Assembly: GCA_012656075.1 (NCBI GenBank)
Contig: JAAKBF010000396.1
Coordinates: 1 to 64,000, forward strand
Source of the DNA: Phytophthora hibernalis
Lineage: Eukaryota; Oomycota; Peronosporomycetes; Peronosporales; Peronosporaceae
Direction of reading: 5' to 3'
DNA length: 64,000 nt
Part shown: positions 10,761-21,200 of the stretch, piece by piece
Layout of the letters: each line of letters begins with the position of its first letter
Position numbering within the stretch: position 1 is the stretch's first letter
Made by a program: the position numbers and the translations under genes
Notes under the pieces: model-generated
What the model was told of the DNA's origin: nothing
What the model saw: only the letters and a program-made list of their open reading frames with translations
Database searches by the model: none

Positions 10761-11505
10761 ATGAAGTTCACTGGTGTTGTCGCATCGATCGGCCTCATCG
10801 GCGTGGCCGCCACTGGCCAGGGTGAGACCACTCCAACTGTGACGGCTGCCGCGTCGTCAGGTAACTCGAGCTTCGCTCGTTTTCGATCAGGACCGATTCA
10901 AGGCCATGTTCCCGGACGCCATCGCGCTCTATAACTTTGACGGTCTTGTGAACGCCGCCGACAAGTACACGGAGTTTGCCAACACCGGCAACGACACCAA
11001 CGATAAACGCGAGTTGGCTGCGTTCCTGGCTCAAACGTCGCACGAGAGCGACAATTTCAAGGCGGCGGAGGAGTACGCCCGCAACACCTACACGGTGTGG
11101 CAGTACTGCGACAACACTACCTACGCGTGTGCTCCTGGCCGTCGTTACCACGGCCGCGGTCCCATTCAGCTCTCGTGGAACTACAACTACTTCAACGCAG
11201 GCGAAGCACTTGGCATCGATCTCCTCAACAACCCCGACATCGTCGCGAATGACACAGCGGTGACGTGGATGACGGCGCTTTGGTACTGGATGACCCCGCA
11301 GGGCGGCCGAGTGATTCACGATGTTGTTACGGGTATTAACGGCTTCGCTGAGTCGACCGACATCATCAACGGAGCTCTAGAGTGTGGACCCAATGCACCG
11401 TACCCGGCGAACGAGCAGCAGCGTATCACGTACTTCACCAAGATGTGTGCAGCGCTGGATGTGCAGCCTCTTGGAAACACCTCGTGCAGTGCAACGCGTG
11501 GATAG
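10761..11505 (+). CDS. GH19 chitinase, copy 2 (frameshift after the linker)
   Basis: Nearly identical to copy 1 from residue FKAMFPDA to the end, with the same HES, RGPIQLSWNYNY and WMTALWYWM motifs. The signal peptide (MKFTGVVASIGLIGVAATGQ) and a shorter linker are in one frame and the GH19 domain is in another. The break is at 10880-10884: the T run after GCTCG is 4 bases here, while the family residues RFFDQDR would need two more. The stop has also moved, giving the tail SCSATRG in place of SCNA. This is either a young pseudogene or a homopolymer error. Confidence 0.8.
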
Positions 11506-11635
11506 GAAACTACTAACTTCGAACGAACGGATAAATTTCTCATACAACTGAACCCTGTTGAGGGCTTCATACAACCCTCTCCAACATGGGCAATTGATGC
11601 AGGCAATACTGCTTCAGTCAGGCGGGGATATAGAT
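11506..11635. other. Short gap between chitinase 2 and MITE
   Basis: The 3' flank of chitinase 2. Nothing else is seen. Confidence 0.4.
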
Positions 11636-11959
11636 TACTACTTCCTCTGTCTGGAAATGATCCGAACAAACGTGTAGTTTTTGACCTATCGTCGGCGTTT
11701 GTGACTCTATGCGTATGCTGATTGGATCAAAAGTGTCTTGCTGCCGACGCCCGTCCCAGGTAATTTCCTGTTTTTCTTATGTTTCTGCATTGTCGAATAA
11801 TCTTGAAAATTTATACATGTGATTATTAGGCAGGATCCGCAATATCATCTTCAACTATTAATCCCTGTCCAATATGATATCTCAAGTTGACCAGCCAGCT
11901 CAACCTATTGACCTGGCATAATGACTTGTTCGGATCATTTCCAGACAGAGGAAGTAGTA
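11636..11959. mobile_element. Stowaway-like MITE with perfect terminal inverted repeats
   Basis: The ends, CTACTTCCTCTGTCTGGAAA... at 11638-11669 and its exact reverse complement at 11926-11957, are 32-bp inverted repeats flanked on both sides by TA. The element is 320 bp with no coding capacity. The TA duplication and a CTMCTTCC-type terminus point to the Tc1/mariner superfamily (Stowaway-like). Identical ends suggest recent insertion. The interior is AT-rich. Confidence 0.8.
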
Positions 11960-12522
11960 CGGAGTAACTTTTGTAAGCTTCGAAGCGATGGAATGTCTTT
12001 TATTTAAGGCAGATGATGCAGGCTATGGCTATAATCGTAATATATCCCATGATTTCTTCCATGATCAATCATGGATGGTAAGTTAGTATTTAGGACGATC
12101 GCCATATGGAGAAGATTCGAGAAGATACGCCGAGGACGAAGAAGATACAGACGTGGGGCTGTAATTTGGTCTATGATTAAAGCATGATTAATCATGGATT
12201 TATCATGGGTTGCAACATTGTGTTGTAATTTGTACGCATACAGACAACAACGGAAAAATACGCCAGCACTGACCAGTATCCTCCATAGTAAGCCGATATC
12301 TACCAAAAATACGCCATCGGAAAATAATGAATCTGGTCAAAAGTAGCACTTGAGTCCAAGAAAAGGTCGAGATTATATAAAAAGACGAATATCGATCTAA
12401 AAAAGGGCAGCTCATTGGTGATTAGATAAACTCGAAGGCTTCGAACTGCCGAGGAATCGCCTTCCTAAAACTACTGCGTACCGTATCCTCAGAAATACAG
12501 TTCCAGGCTACAATAGTTCGTT
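11960..12522. other. Gene-free stretch with ATCATGG-type palindromic repeats
   Basis: No gene. Two clusters of short palindromic words built on CCATGATTAATCATGG occur at 12030-12075 and 12170-12215. Similar words occur inside two introns of the MULE at 16.4 and 17.5 kb and near 18.7 kb. Confidence 0.45.
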
Positions 12523-13729
12523 TTATAATGTCGAGACGCTTCTAACTCGCCGTTTTGGGACTCGGACCCTTCTGATGAATCCGTGTACTACGGAGTACTG
12601 ATTAAGGGGCCCCATGACGCCCACGTCGAGAGGTTGGCAGGTGGACGTGCAGTTGGCAGGCAAGGGTACACCACAAAGAACGCTTTTCTGCCACGCCCTG
12701 CTGTCCCTCCTCGGACACATGGCAGTCGAAGTTGTCCGCGAGGATGACAGCAGGTCCGTCCAGCTCACGTGGCAGCACCTCGCTGGCATAAAAATCCCAG
12801 CACCTGCCATCCATCCATGCGTTCTCTTGAACGCTGTAGTAGTGGCCCACTGGGTACTTCTTTAGCTCATCTTTTTCAATGTCCCGCCGGGCATGCCCTT
12901 TATTATAAATAAAACCGGCAGTTTTTCCTAATAACAGCATAAAATATTAGAACAGATTAACAACAAGAGGACAAAAAAACTTTACCGTCCGTGCGCACTG
13001 TAATGACGGCTGTCATACGGCCCGGTGTTTCGTCAAACCCGTCACTCGCGCTGAGTCAGATTTCCTTTCCCAGCCCAGCCTTTTTGGGTGCCATTTCGTA
13101 GTAAATAGCAGTTTCGTCGACATTGTAGATTTCATTCAGGGGCGTTTTCCAGTGAAGCCCCCAAAAGTCCAGCGCAAATTCAAGCTGGGTCTCAACCAAA
13201 TCTCCGTCGTTAAGTTTGCTCGTAACAGCAACCTGTGATGAGAAGCCATGACTAAAATATCATTAATACAAAATTAAATATTATCATATTCAGAGCATTT
13301 ACATACCGTTTTGCAAAATGTTGGCACAACTTAAAGAGTGCTTTCTGCCCGCTATCTTCGTTTTTCTTCGTACTCAAATACTCCATCAACCAATCTTGGT
13401 GGTTTTGCTTCATGTACTCAATCATCATTCTTGTAGTAACAATCTATAGTCAAATGAAGATATAGCTTGAAAAACAAATTATAAAATATTACGTTGTTGT
13501 CGCGGCGCTCATCCTTCATATACAATACAAGAGCATGTGAAAATGGAATTATCTCCTTCCTCCCTTGTCCTTTGAGCGTCTTGCTCTTCTGTGATCCGCC
13601 GAAGCTTGTTATCTTGTCCTCGTTCTTGACCCAGTCCCGCACTGTCCAGCGCGGGACATTGCTTTCGCCGATGGCGGCATCAATACCGACCTCTGCTACT
13701 CGTCTAAGTACTTGGCGCTTAAACTGCAT
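12523..13729 (-). pseudogene. Pogo/Tigger-type DDE transposase relic
   Basis: On the minus strand, starting at 13729, is a helix-turn-helix-like N-terminus (VPRWTVRDWVKNED), then YNVDETAIYYEMAPKKAG (first Asp, about 13075-13130), SDGFDETPGRMTAVITVRTDGK, then AVILADNFDCH (second Asp, about 12727-12760) and STCQPLDVGVMGPLN (third Asp, about 12600-12650). This is the order of a DDE_1 transposase with a CENP-B-like N-terminus. It is dead: an in-frame stop follows LGKEI (about 13052), and frame changes occur near 12890 and 12670. Two AT-rich inserts (about 12910-12985 and 13230-13310) have GT/AG ends and may be introns. I found no terminal repeats. Confidence 0.8.
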
Positions 13730-14149
13730 ATTTTACGAGCGCTTGACACGCATTGTTCGAGTTTGAAAATGCTCTCAATGCTCGCAGGTCGCGATGTCCT
13801 TGCGTCCAGTAATTTGCAGATTTGTGTCGTTGGTTAAAAAGTGAGTTTAGGTAAATCTTATTGGCTATAATAAAAATCCTTGTTTGTATCAGACCAGAAG
13901 TCAGGAATTGTCGCATGACGTATTTTTAAGTAGAGCGTATTTTTCCGTTGTTGTGTGTAGTCGAACAGACCGCGTGAACATGGAGTCTCGCGGAAGCTTG
14001 CGCCAGTAGAGACGCATAAGTTGCTGTGAGATCATGTATGGAAAGCGTCATCCCCACAACGATCACATTTTCAAAGATGAAACTCAAACCAGAATCAATT
14101 ATCGGACGCATTAGTAGCTATCCTGCAGTTAGAACTGGAAAAAGTGCAA
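13730..14149. other. Gene-free stretch between two transposon relics
   Basis: Short open frames only, without recognisable motifs. It probably contains the end of one or both elements, but I could not find terminal repeats. Confidence 0.35.
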
Positions 14150-14562
14150 ACTTACTTCGCGACTTGGGTGGGAGGAGTATCCTCTTCCTCGTCAGCGTTG
14201 CTTGCAACTGGATGCTCAGGCGCAGGCATCTCCTCGTCTTCGTCGGCCACCTCGGCCTCGTGCTGTTCGGCCTCTTCCCTCGTGAGGAGTCGCCCAGATA
14301 GTAAATAGAAGAAAAGCTTGAAGCGTCGTCTTGGCAACGCGGTCGCACTCATGTCCAGGGGCGGGCCTCTGACAACGTGCCGGATGAACATTCAGCACAA
14401 GTAGACGCCACAGCTGAAGGCATCGAACTGGATCGGATTGTTCTGGGCGACGACATCGTACGCTTGGAGTCCAGAAATCTTGAGATGTTGCGCGATCGCA
14501 TTAACGGCCTTGATGTACACCGCCTGGTTCAGCGGATCGTAGTAGAATATCCGCTGCGCACT

Positions 14563-15000
14563 CACACATGGTACACCAGCGTCCACTTGGCGTGATACAG
14601 GATGCGCATCTCCGTGGCCTGCTGCTGTAGCACTGAGACAGTCCGCGCGCCACCCCCTTCAGGTACGAGAATTGCTTGCTGCGTTTCTCTAGAACACACA
14701 CTTGGTACAGCAGCGTCCACTTGGCGTGATACTGGATGCGCATCTCCGTGGCCTGCTGCTGTAGCACTGAGACAGTCCGCGTGCCACCCGCTTCAGCTGC
14801 GCGAATTGCTTGCTGCGTTTCTCTAGAACACACACTTGGTACAGCAGCGTCCACTTGGCGTGATACTGGATGCGCATCTCCGTGGCCTGCTGCTGTAGCG
14901 CTGAGACATTCTGCGCGCCACCCGCTTCAGCTGCGCGAATTGCTTGCTGCGTTTATCGAGAACACACACTTGGTACACCAGCGTCCACTTGGCGTGATAC
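14563..15000. repeat. 134-bp tandem repeat inside the Ulp1-coding part of the MULE
   Basis: The word GTCCACTTGGCGTGATAC recurs at 14581, 14715, 14849 and 14982, giving periods of 134, 134 and 133 bp and about 3.2 copies with few differences. On the minus strand the unit encodes YHAKWTLLYQVCVLEKRSKQ. The period is not a multiple of three, so each unit moves the frame. It lies between the His and Asp motifs of the protease. Confidence 0.9.
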
Positions 15001-16381
15001 ACCACACAGCACCAGAAGGCGTTGTGGAAGTTCAGGGGAGTAACACGCACTCCACTTCCTCCTCAGCCACTTGTTGGAACACCCGGTCTTGAATCTCTCT
15101 GGAAACAGGCGTAGCTTTAGAACTTCTTGTCCTAGTCTTCCTCGGCACTGCATCCTGGAACCCCGCAAACCGGCACGAAGGGAAGTCATGTGTTAGGCGC
15201 ACACAGAGAGCCCTAATTGACGCATCCGAGAGCCATGTGGGCGGAATTGCTCTATGAACGTGAAGTCTGGAAGCGGAGGAAGACCGTCGATCAACTTGTA
15301 CGGGTCGTGTCCAGCACTTGAGCCGCAACTTGGTTCGCCACATCGTGATACTTAGCCGGAAGTGCAGGAACGCCTTCAACCGTGAGCCACTTGTGCAGGT
15401 CCAGACCAAGCTGCACCACACCCTTCAGATTCTGGATGCGCACAAAGGTCTCGATCTGCTCCCGAGAATAGTTCCCCACATCCTTGATGACCACAGTTTC
15501 GACTTGATCGTTCTGCGCGCCTGTTAGCTTCTCTTGCGAGTCATCAACCTCAATGGCGCTCGCTGACGTGTTAGCAACAGGGAGGACCTTCATGCAGGCG
15601 TCCAGAAGCTTGGGGGCAGCAGGTAGAACGGATCCATGGTCATCACCGGGTTCTTCAACATCCGGAGCTTGGGCTTCTTGCTTTCCGCAGCGCAGAACTT
15701 CACTATAACTCCTGACAACCGGCGCTGCGTATCCATAAGAGAAGGCATCTCCCGGGCCAAGGCATCCGCTAGAGCGCGCAACGTTACTTCCCCAGCTTGT
15801 TGGCGGCCTTGCTTCGCCTGCTGATACCACTTCCTATCCGATTTGTCGCCAGCTTGTGTGACTGCCTTGGATTTGCGTGGAGCTCCGACCTTCTTCGCCT
15901 TGGGATTCAGCCGAATGGTTGGTGCTGCTTGATCCATAGGCTCTCGGATTACTCCACCCGGGATCGGCACCTTCTCCTCCATTTTGTCTTCGTCTGGAAG
16001 GTATTCACTGTCGTATGAACTCAGGTCAAACTCCTCCTTCGCGTCCTCATCTAGCTGTCGATCATTTTTCGCATCGTCATGGTGTCGGCGTGAGACAGCA
16101 GAGGCGTTATTAGCAGCGTTGTCGGCGCCAGATGAAGTCGGCATCTTCCGTTGGCGCACATTGCGCCAATTTGTCATCAACATTTCCAGCATGTCATCAA
16201 ATTCATCTTCGTCCTCGATACAGCCATTTCCGAGCCAATTAAGTGCGTCGCTCGGGCTGCGGCTCGGTACCGCTGGGCGGACGTGCGCCTTTTAGTCAGG
16301 CGAGTCTTCTTTCCATCCTTAGGATAGGCCTCGTACGTGAATTGCTTCACCCTTTGGAGGCTGCGGGAGGAATCCGTCCAC

Positions 16382-16467
16382 CTGAACAAAACATGGACAA
16401 ATCATAGACAACAATCATGGGTCAGATCATGATTTAATCATGGAATATCCTGGAAGATACTGCGTAC
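16382..16467 (-). other. MULE intron B (86 nt) with ATCATGG palindromes
   Basis: GT-AG intron between MSIDVR and WTDSSRSLQRV. On the plus strand it contains AATCATGGGTCAGATCATGA followed by TTTAATCATGGAATA. It is clearly similar to intron A of the same gene. Confidence 0.7.
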
Positions 16468-17440
16468 CTCACGTCAATGCTCATCCAGGGGATGATAGGA
16501 CCCGCAACACGCGAACGTTTGCGGAACGCCATCGCGTGGCGGCACGGGAGTTTCATTGTCAGGCTGAACTCACAGTCGCAGGTCCAGTTGTCAAGTCTCA
16601 GTCGATGTGTCTTCGACGCGCCCTGTATCACCACTTGATCCTGATGTTCACCGCACAGAGTGAACGCGTATCTCTCAGCATTCGCGATCGCCCTTGAATA
16701 CTCGACCGCTATATTCTCAGCGATGAAGGGAGAGGTAAATCTCAACACGTTGGACATTTCCTCGTCGTAACTGGAGTTTACGAGCCGCCCGATCCTGGTG
16801 AGGCGATAAGTGTACTCCTTCTCCATGCGTCTGTCATACGCAACGATAGCCTTCACGCAACTAGCCATGCTCATGTTCCCGTCGACGTCGCCTTTCAACT
16901 TTCCAAAGAAATTCTCGAGCCTGTTGTCGTGTGATTCTTGAAATGCGGAAGCATGGCACGGCGGTACAGCACTCAGCGGTCTTGACTCTCATCCCAGTTT
17001 CTCTCGAAGTAAAGGAAGAAATCATGAAGACCAACTCGATCGCAAATGCCTTCGAAAGACGCATGAGCTAGCGTGTATTTCTCTTCACTGTCCGCATACA
17101 CCATGGCGTGGACGGCTGCGTCCACCTGACTAGCATCGTCCGACGATATTTTACTGTATTCGGGCTTCGCACGCTTCTCCTTCAGATACTTGATCACGTG
17201 GAAGTGACACACTAACACGCGAGCCTTGGGAAGTTCGACTTCAAGACCTTGATCTCGTTAAGGTCCTTGTCGACGACAATAACGCGCAGTTGATCATTCC
17301 GCGTGGGGTGCAACCTTTTGAAGTGATCCACCGCTCGGTCCATGTGCCAGTCGCCGTTCGCCTCTAACAGCGATTGTTGGACTACAGCGCCCTCTCCAAG
17401 CTCATTCATCGTCATAAACGTAAGCAACTGGTAATTGTAT

Positions 17441-17515
17441 CTGAAAGAAGTACCAAAAATCGTGGGTCAGAATAGGATTAATCATGAAATAATCATGGAC
17501 GCTACAGAAACTCAC
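17441..17515 (-). other. MULE intron A (75 nt) with ATCATGG palindromes
   Basis: GT-AG intron between CSHKTNR and YNYQLLTF. On the plus strand it contains AATCGTGGGTCAGAATAGGA followed by TTAATCATGAAATAATCATGG, similar to intron B. Confidence 0.7.
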
Positions 17516-18070
17516 CGATTCGTCTTATGGCTGCAATCCACCAACAGCAACTCACTGAACCTTCCGTATATGCGCCTCATGTGCGCAGTCGCCAGCGAAA
17601 GGACACCCGTCTCCCCAGCGGGAGTCTCAGCAACCGACGAAACATTTTCTGGATCAGCGGCAGCGAAAGCTGCGATCTCCCGGGTTGTGGCGTCGTTGTC
17701 GTCGGCCATCGAAATGGAGGAAGCATGGTCGCGAACCATGTTATCCACGTCGACTTGGATCACGTTCAGGTCGTGTTCGAGCAAGTAGTCGTAGATCTTG
17801 GACCTCTTCGCGCCGACAGCCAGCATACCTTCGACCCTCGCGCCAACCAACGGATTCACCACGCCCGAGAACTTGGATACGTCGCGAAGCTTGCAGTCGA
17901 CACCTCGTGGTTGTGTACAAACCGACCGTTCTTCACTTGATGCTCCATACGCTCCAGGTTCCACTGCACTCGAAACCGGAAGGGGCAGTTGGTCAGCCGG
18001 ATGTGCTGTTGTGGACGGCTGCCTGTCCCCGAGATTTGCGCTTCTTCCAGCCGTGTGCAGAAGTTTGGAC

Positions 18071-18106
18071 GTACAGCCGTGTGTACATCTGTACACACGG
18101 CTGTAC
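18071..18106. repeat. Perfect 17-bp inverted repeat, 2-nt loop
   Basis: GTACAGCCGTGTGTACA, then TC, then the exact reverse complement. It lies in the part of the MULE that encodes the CTHGC zinc ligands, so one arm is coding and the other is an inverted copy of it. Confidence 0.9.
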
Positions 18107-18582
18107 GGATCCAAACCTTCCGGAACCAACTGGGACGCATCTCCGCCTCTCTTTGTCTTGGACAGCCGCTTGTTCTGCTCCGCACGACTGAAGGTCTCTT
18201 GCACCACCAGCACCTGTTTCGTGGTCGCGCACTAGGTCTTCAAGCATGACTGCCAGGCTTCCCAGCTCGTGTGGTAGATGCCCGGAGGTTCAATCGCAAC
18301 CTCCACGCCACCGGTTGTGTGGGCACCCGCCCTGTCATCTTGTGCGCCGTAACCGCCAGTCCCCACGTCGTAACCAGATGTGTCTGCACCCGCCCGGTCA
18401 CCTTGCGCGCCGTCACCGCCAGTCCCCACGTCGTCGTCCTCCATTTCGTCCTCCTCGGAAGACGCGGGAGCGCCACGCAGGACGTCGGAGATGCCTGGAC
18501 CTCGCCGCGGCCATGGACGTGCTGGAGCCGCTGCCGCTGTACCTCCTCCTTTTACCGCGCGGTCCGCCGCTTCCTCGGCCAT

Positions 18583-20160
18583 CTTGTCTTGTCTGGTCTG
18601 GATGGCAAAATGGCAGTGCCAACTGTTTCATCCTCGATCGGAAATATCCGAATCGGAAATAGGCGAACTGGTGGTGGTAAGGAAAACAATAAATTACAAT
18701 CATGGACCAAGCATGTTTTGAAATCATGTGTGTTTTCATGACTGAAATCATGGCCTCCAACGGTTCCGTTTATTTAATACTTGACAGTAACACTGCTTTA
18801 CTGACAATACTAGTAGTTTGCTGGCAAGATACTAATACTACAACTGTTACTACTACTTGTACTACTGGCACCATTTTCTGAAACTTATAGTACTGATATA
18901 ATATGTCCTTTCTACTATGTTCAGTTCTCGTTCAGAGATCGGCGTACTTAAGTACTATTACGGATAGTAGTAATTACTACTACTGGCACCACTTTCTGGA
19001 ACTAATATTACTTTTGTTTTATGTTTACTACTTTAAGTACTACTGCTTCAATCGCGTATGTTTTGTCAAACGTTTACTTAAGCAGTACTACATGAACAGT
19101 AGTATATCCGCGCGGAGCTCGTCACCACGATCCCTGTATTTCGTTTCTCACTGAGGTACTGGTAAGTACAGGAGAAAACGTCCCTAAAATGCACCTAAAA
19201 AGCACTAAAAGTCCTAATGTAAATTACCCGATTTGGATAATTTGCTCAAAATCGGAACCAGGTAATTTACCATTCAATAGTCAAAACAAGTAAATACATC
19301 GCAGGGGGCAACCTTGACTCTTCATTCGGCATTCTACTATGGAGCTCAACGGCTACTGCCAACACAAGGCTCGAGACCAACAACGCCTGCTGGGCCTAGT
19401 TGACAAGGCACCATCCAAACAGTGTCTCGGAGCTCGTTCCCGCAGCGTCACGGCGAAGGCACCCCCCGCCGGAGACGAAAGCGTGAGGGCAATACGTGAG
19501 GCCGGAGGTTCTATCTCCATATCGCGAGCGAAGCGAAGCGGAACGCGGATAAATTGCTCTAAAAACTGCAATACATGTATACCGCGATATCTTACGTTTT
19601 TAGGCTTTTAGTGCATTTTAGGGTTTTCCGGCATCATTCTACTGCTATAATAACGACTTCGTATGTATTACATGCACGTCTCCCAGTTATCTCTTTATCA
19701 GCCGGCAGCGCGATATCTGTATTTCGCTCGCTCGCCCATAGAGTAAGTCATTGCCGAGTGGCCGACATGTGATGGCTCGGTCGTTTTCAACTCTGGGTTA
19801 AAATGTTTGTACTTGAACGGAGATGGAGGTCGGTCCAGAGAGAGATTAGTCAGCTCGGACACAAAGCAGCACCGAGCCAGGTTGCAGTATGGGCTAAGCC
19901 AGCTAATACATGTGTGTATAGTACATGTAGTACTTTATCGGAATAGCTTCTGGGAATAACTTTCGTAAGTATCCAGTGAATTACGATTCAGGACATCATG
20001 GACCGTGATTCATGATCGAGGATCGTCTGTATTGCCTGCTGATCTACTTCGGATCAATCCCTAATTGCTCATCTCGACTGAACAAGGTGAAGTCAAGTGA
20101 GGCCTTTTTCCCGTGGAAAAGCTACATTAGAAATGATTTAGCTAGTCACCCAGTGATGGC
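18583..20160. other. Gene-free stretch, repeat-rich
   Basis: No gene. 18680-18760 has ATCATGG-type words like those in the MULE introns. 18820-19090 is rich in ACTACT words, with an imperfect direct repeat (TACTACTGGCACCA then TTTTCTGAAACT at about 18870; TACTACTGGCACCACTTTCT at about 18980). 19217-19272 is an imperfect inverted repeat ending in GTAAATTACC/GGTAATTTAC. TACATGTA occurs at 19572 and 19922. Confidence 0.5.
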
Positions 20161-20227
20161 GTACCTCCCCACCACGGTGGTGACCGTGGTGAGGAGGTAC
20201 GCAGCCCGGTGGTCACCACCGGGCTGC
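20161..20227. repeat. Two adjacent strong hairpins upstream of chitinase 3
   Basis: 20161-20200 pairs GTACCTCCCCACCACGG with CCGTGGTGAGGAGGTAC (one mismatch). 20201-20227 is GCAGCCCGGTGGT, a single C, then its exact complement. The inner GGTGGTGACC of the first could instead pair with GGTCACCACC of the second, so two folds are possible. They end 16 bases before the initiator-like element. Confidence 0.85.
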
Positions 20228-20242
20228 CGCTTGCATTGAAAT

Positions 20243-20260
20243 GCTCACTTCTAAATTCGC
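20243..20260 (+). promoter_or_regulatory. Initiator-like element of chitinase 3
   Basis: GCTCACTTCTAAATTCGC matches the oomycete initiator GCTCATTYYNCAWTTT at 12 of 16 places and is shared with the other two chitinases. It overlaps the upstream ATG at 20241, which argues that translation starts at 20304. Confidence 0.45.
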
Positions 20261-20303
20261 CTCAAGACATCTAAGCTCCACGGACCACAAAACCAAGTCA
20301 ACC

Positions 20304-21071
20304 ATGAAGTTTGCCGGAGTTATCACATCAATTGGCCTGATCGGTGTTGGTCAGGGTGAAGTGACTCAATCGACCACACCGACCGTGACGCCTACCGCGA
20401 CCGAAGTCGCCTCGTCCTCTTCGTCGTCAGGCGACTCGAACTTCGCCCGCTTTTTCGACCAGGACCGATTCCAGACGGTGTTCCCGGACGCCATCGAGCT
20501 CTACACCTTTGACGGTCTTGTGAACGCCGCTAGTAAATACTCGGAGTTTGCCAACACCGGCAACGACGACAATGACAAGCGTGAGTTGGCGGCGCTTCTG
20601 GCCCAGATGGCCCACGAGAGCGACAGCTTCAAAGCGGCGGAAGAGTATGGCTGGGAAGCCTACACGGTGTGGCAGTACTGCGACAGCACTACCTACACGT
20701 GTGCTTCTGATCGCCGCTACCATGGCCGTGGCCCCATTCAGCTCTCCTGGAACTACAATTACTTCAACGCTGGCGAGGCTCTTGGCATCGACCTCCTCAA
20801 CAACCCGGACGTCGTTGCGGAAGACCCGGTGGTGACTTGGATGACGGCACTCTGGTACTGGATGACTCCGCAGGGTGGGGGCCGGGTGATTCATGACGTC
20901 ATCGCGAGTTCGGGCGGCTTCGCTCAGTCCACTGACATCATCAATGGTGGTCTCGAGTGCGGCGCCGATGCACCGAACAAGGCCAACGAACAGCAGCGCA
21001 TCGAGTACTTTACGAAAATGTGCGAGGCGCTGGACGTGGAGCCTTTGGGTGCCACCTCGTGCAACGCGTAA
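20304..21071 (+). CDS. Secreted GH19 chitinase, copy 3 (intact)
   Basis: 255 residues: signal peptide (MKFAGVITSIGLIGVGQG), Thr/Ser linker and GH19 domain with LLAQMAHESDSF, YHGRGPIQLSWNYNY, WMTALWYWMTPQ and INGGLECG. It is more diverged from copies 1 and 2 than they are from each other, and has an extra Gly after PQGG. It was probably the older paralogue, separated from them by the transposon island. An ATG at 20241 would add 21 residues without a signal peptide and was rejected on that ground. Confidence 0.92.
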   Translation: MKFAGVITSIGLIGVGQGEVTQSTTPTVTPTATEVASSSSSSGDSNFARFFDQDRFQTVFPDAIELYTFDGLVNAASKYSEFANTGNDDNDKRELAALLAQMAHESDSFKAAEEYGWEAYTVWQYCDSTTYTCASDRRYHGRGPIQLSWNYNYFNAGEALGIDLLNNPDVVAEDPVVTWMTALWYWMTPQGGGRVIHDVIASSGGFAQSTDIINGGLECGADAPNKANEQQRIEYFTKMCEALDVEPLGATSCNA

Positions 21072-21200
21072 AAGATTAACCTCTGAGGGTTAACAATGCA
21101 ACAACGTACCATGGTATTCTGCTGTTGACTTCATAGATGAACTGTCTGCTTGTATTTCTTCATTCACTTTTCTATCAAAACTCGTGTTTGACCGTGCCGC

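Larger units (their letters stand above)
14150..18582 (-). mobile_element. Degenerate MULE transposon gene: FAR1-like finger, DDE, SWIM and Ulp1 (C48) domains
   Basis: Read from 18582 downwards. An Ala/Gly-rich start leads to SWEAWQ...RDHET and a RVYRCTHGC zinc-binding N-terminus. Next come LLLVDCSHKTNRYNYQLLTF (first Asp) and LRVIVVDKDLNEI of the MULE catalytic core, then the SWIM finger WTCDCEFSLTMKLPCRHAMAF at about 16560. A linker with RLNPKAKKVGAPRK follows. The C-terminus is a Ulp1-type cysteine protease, with the His region LPLNFHNAFWCCVVYHAKW (about 15000-15050), the Asp in YDPLNQ (about 14545) and the Cys in IQFDAFSCGVYLC (about 14400). Two spliceable introns are 17441-17515 and 16382-16467. 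Frame changes near 18240, 18195, 15600, 15300 and 14385, plus 134-bp repeats inside the protease, show that it is inactive. I found no terminal repeats. Confidence 0.8.

Noticed and set aside
18246..18741. Plus-strand Arg/Pro-rich open frames
   Set aside because: Antisense to the Ala/Gly-rich MULE N-terminus.
20241..20303. Upstream ATG of chitinase 3
   Set aside because: It would place a polar 21-residue stretch before the signal peptide, and it overlaps the probable initiator element.
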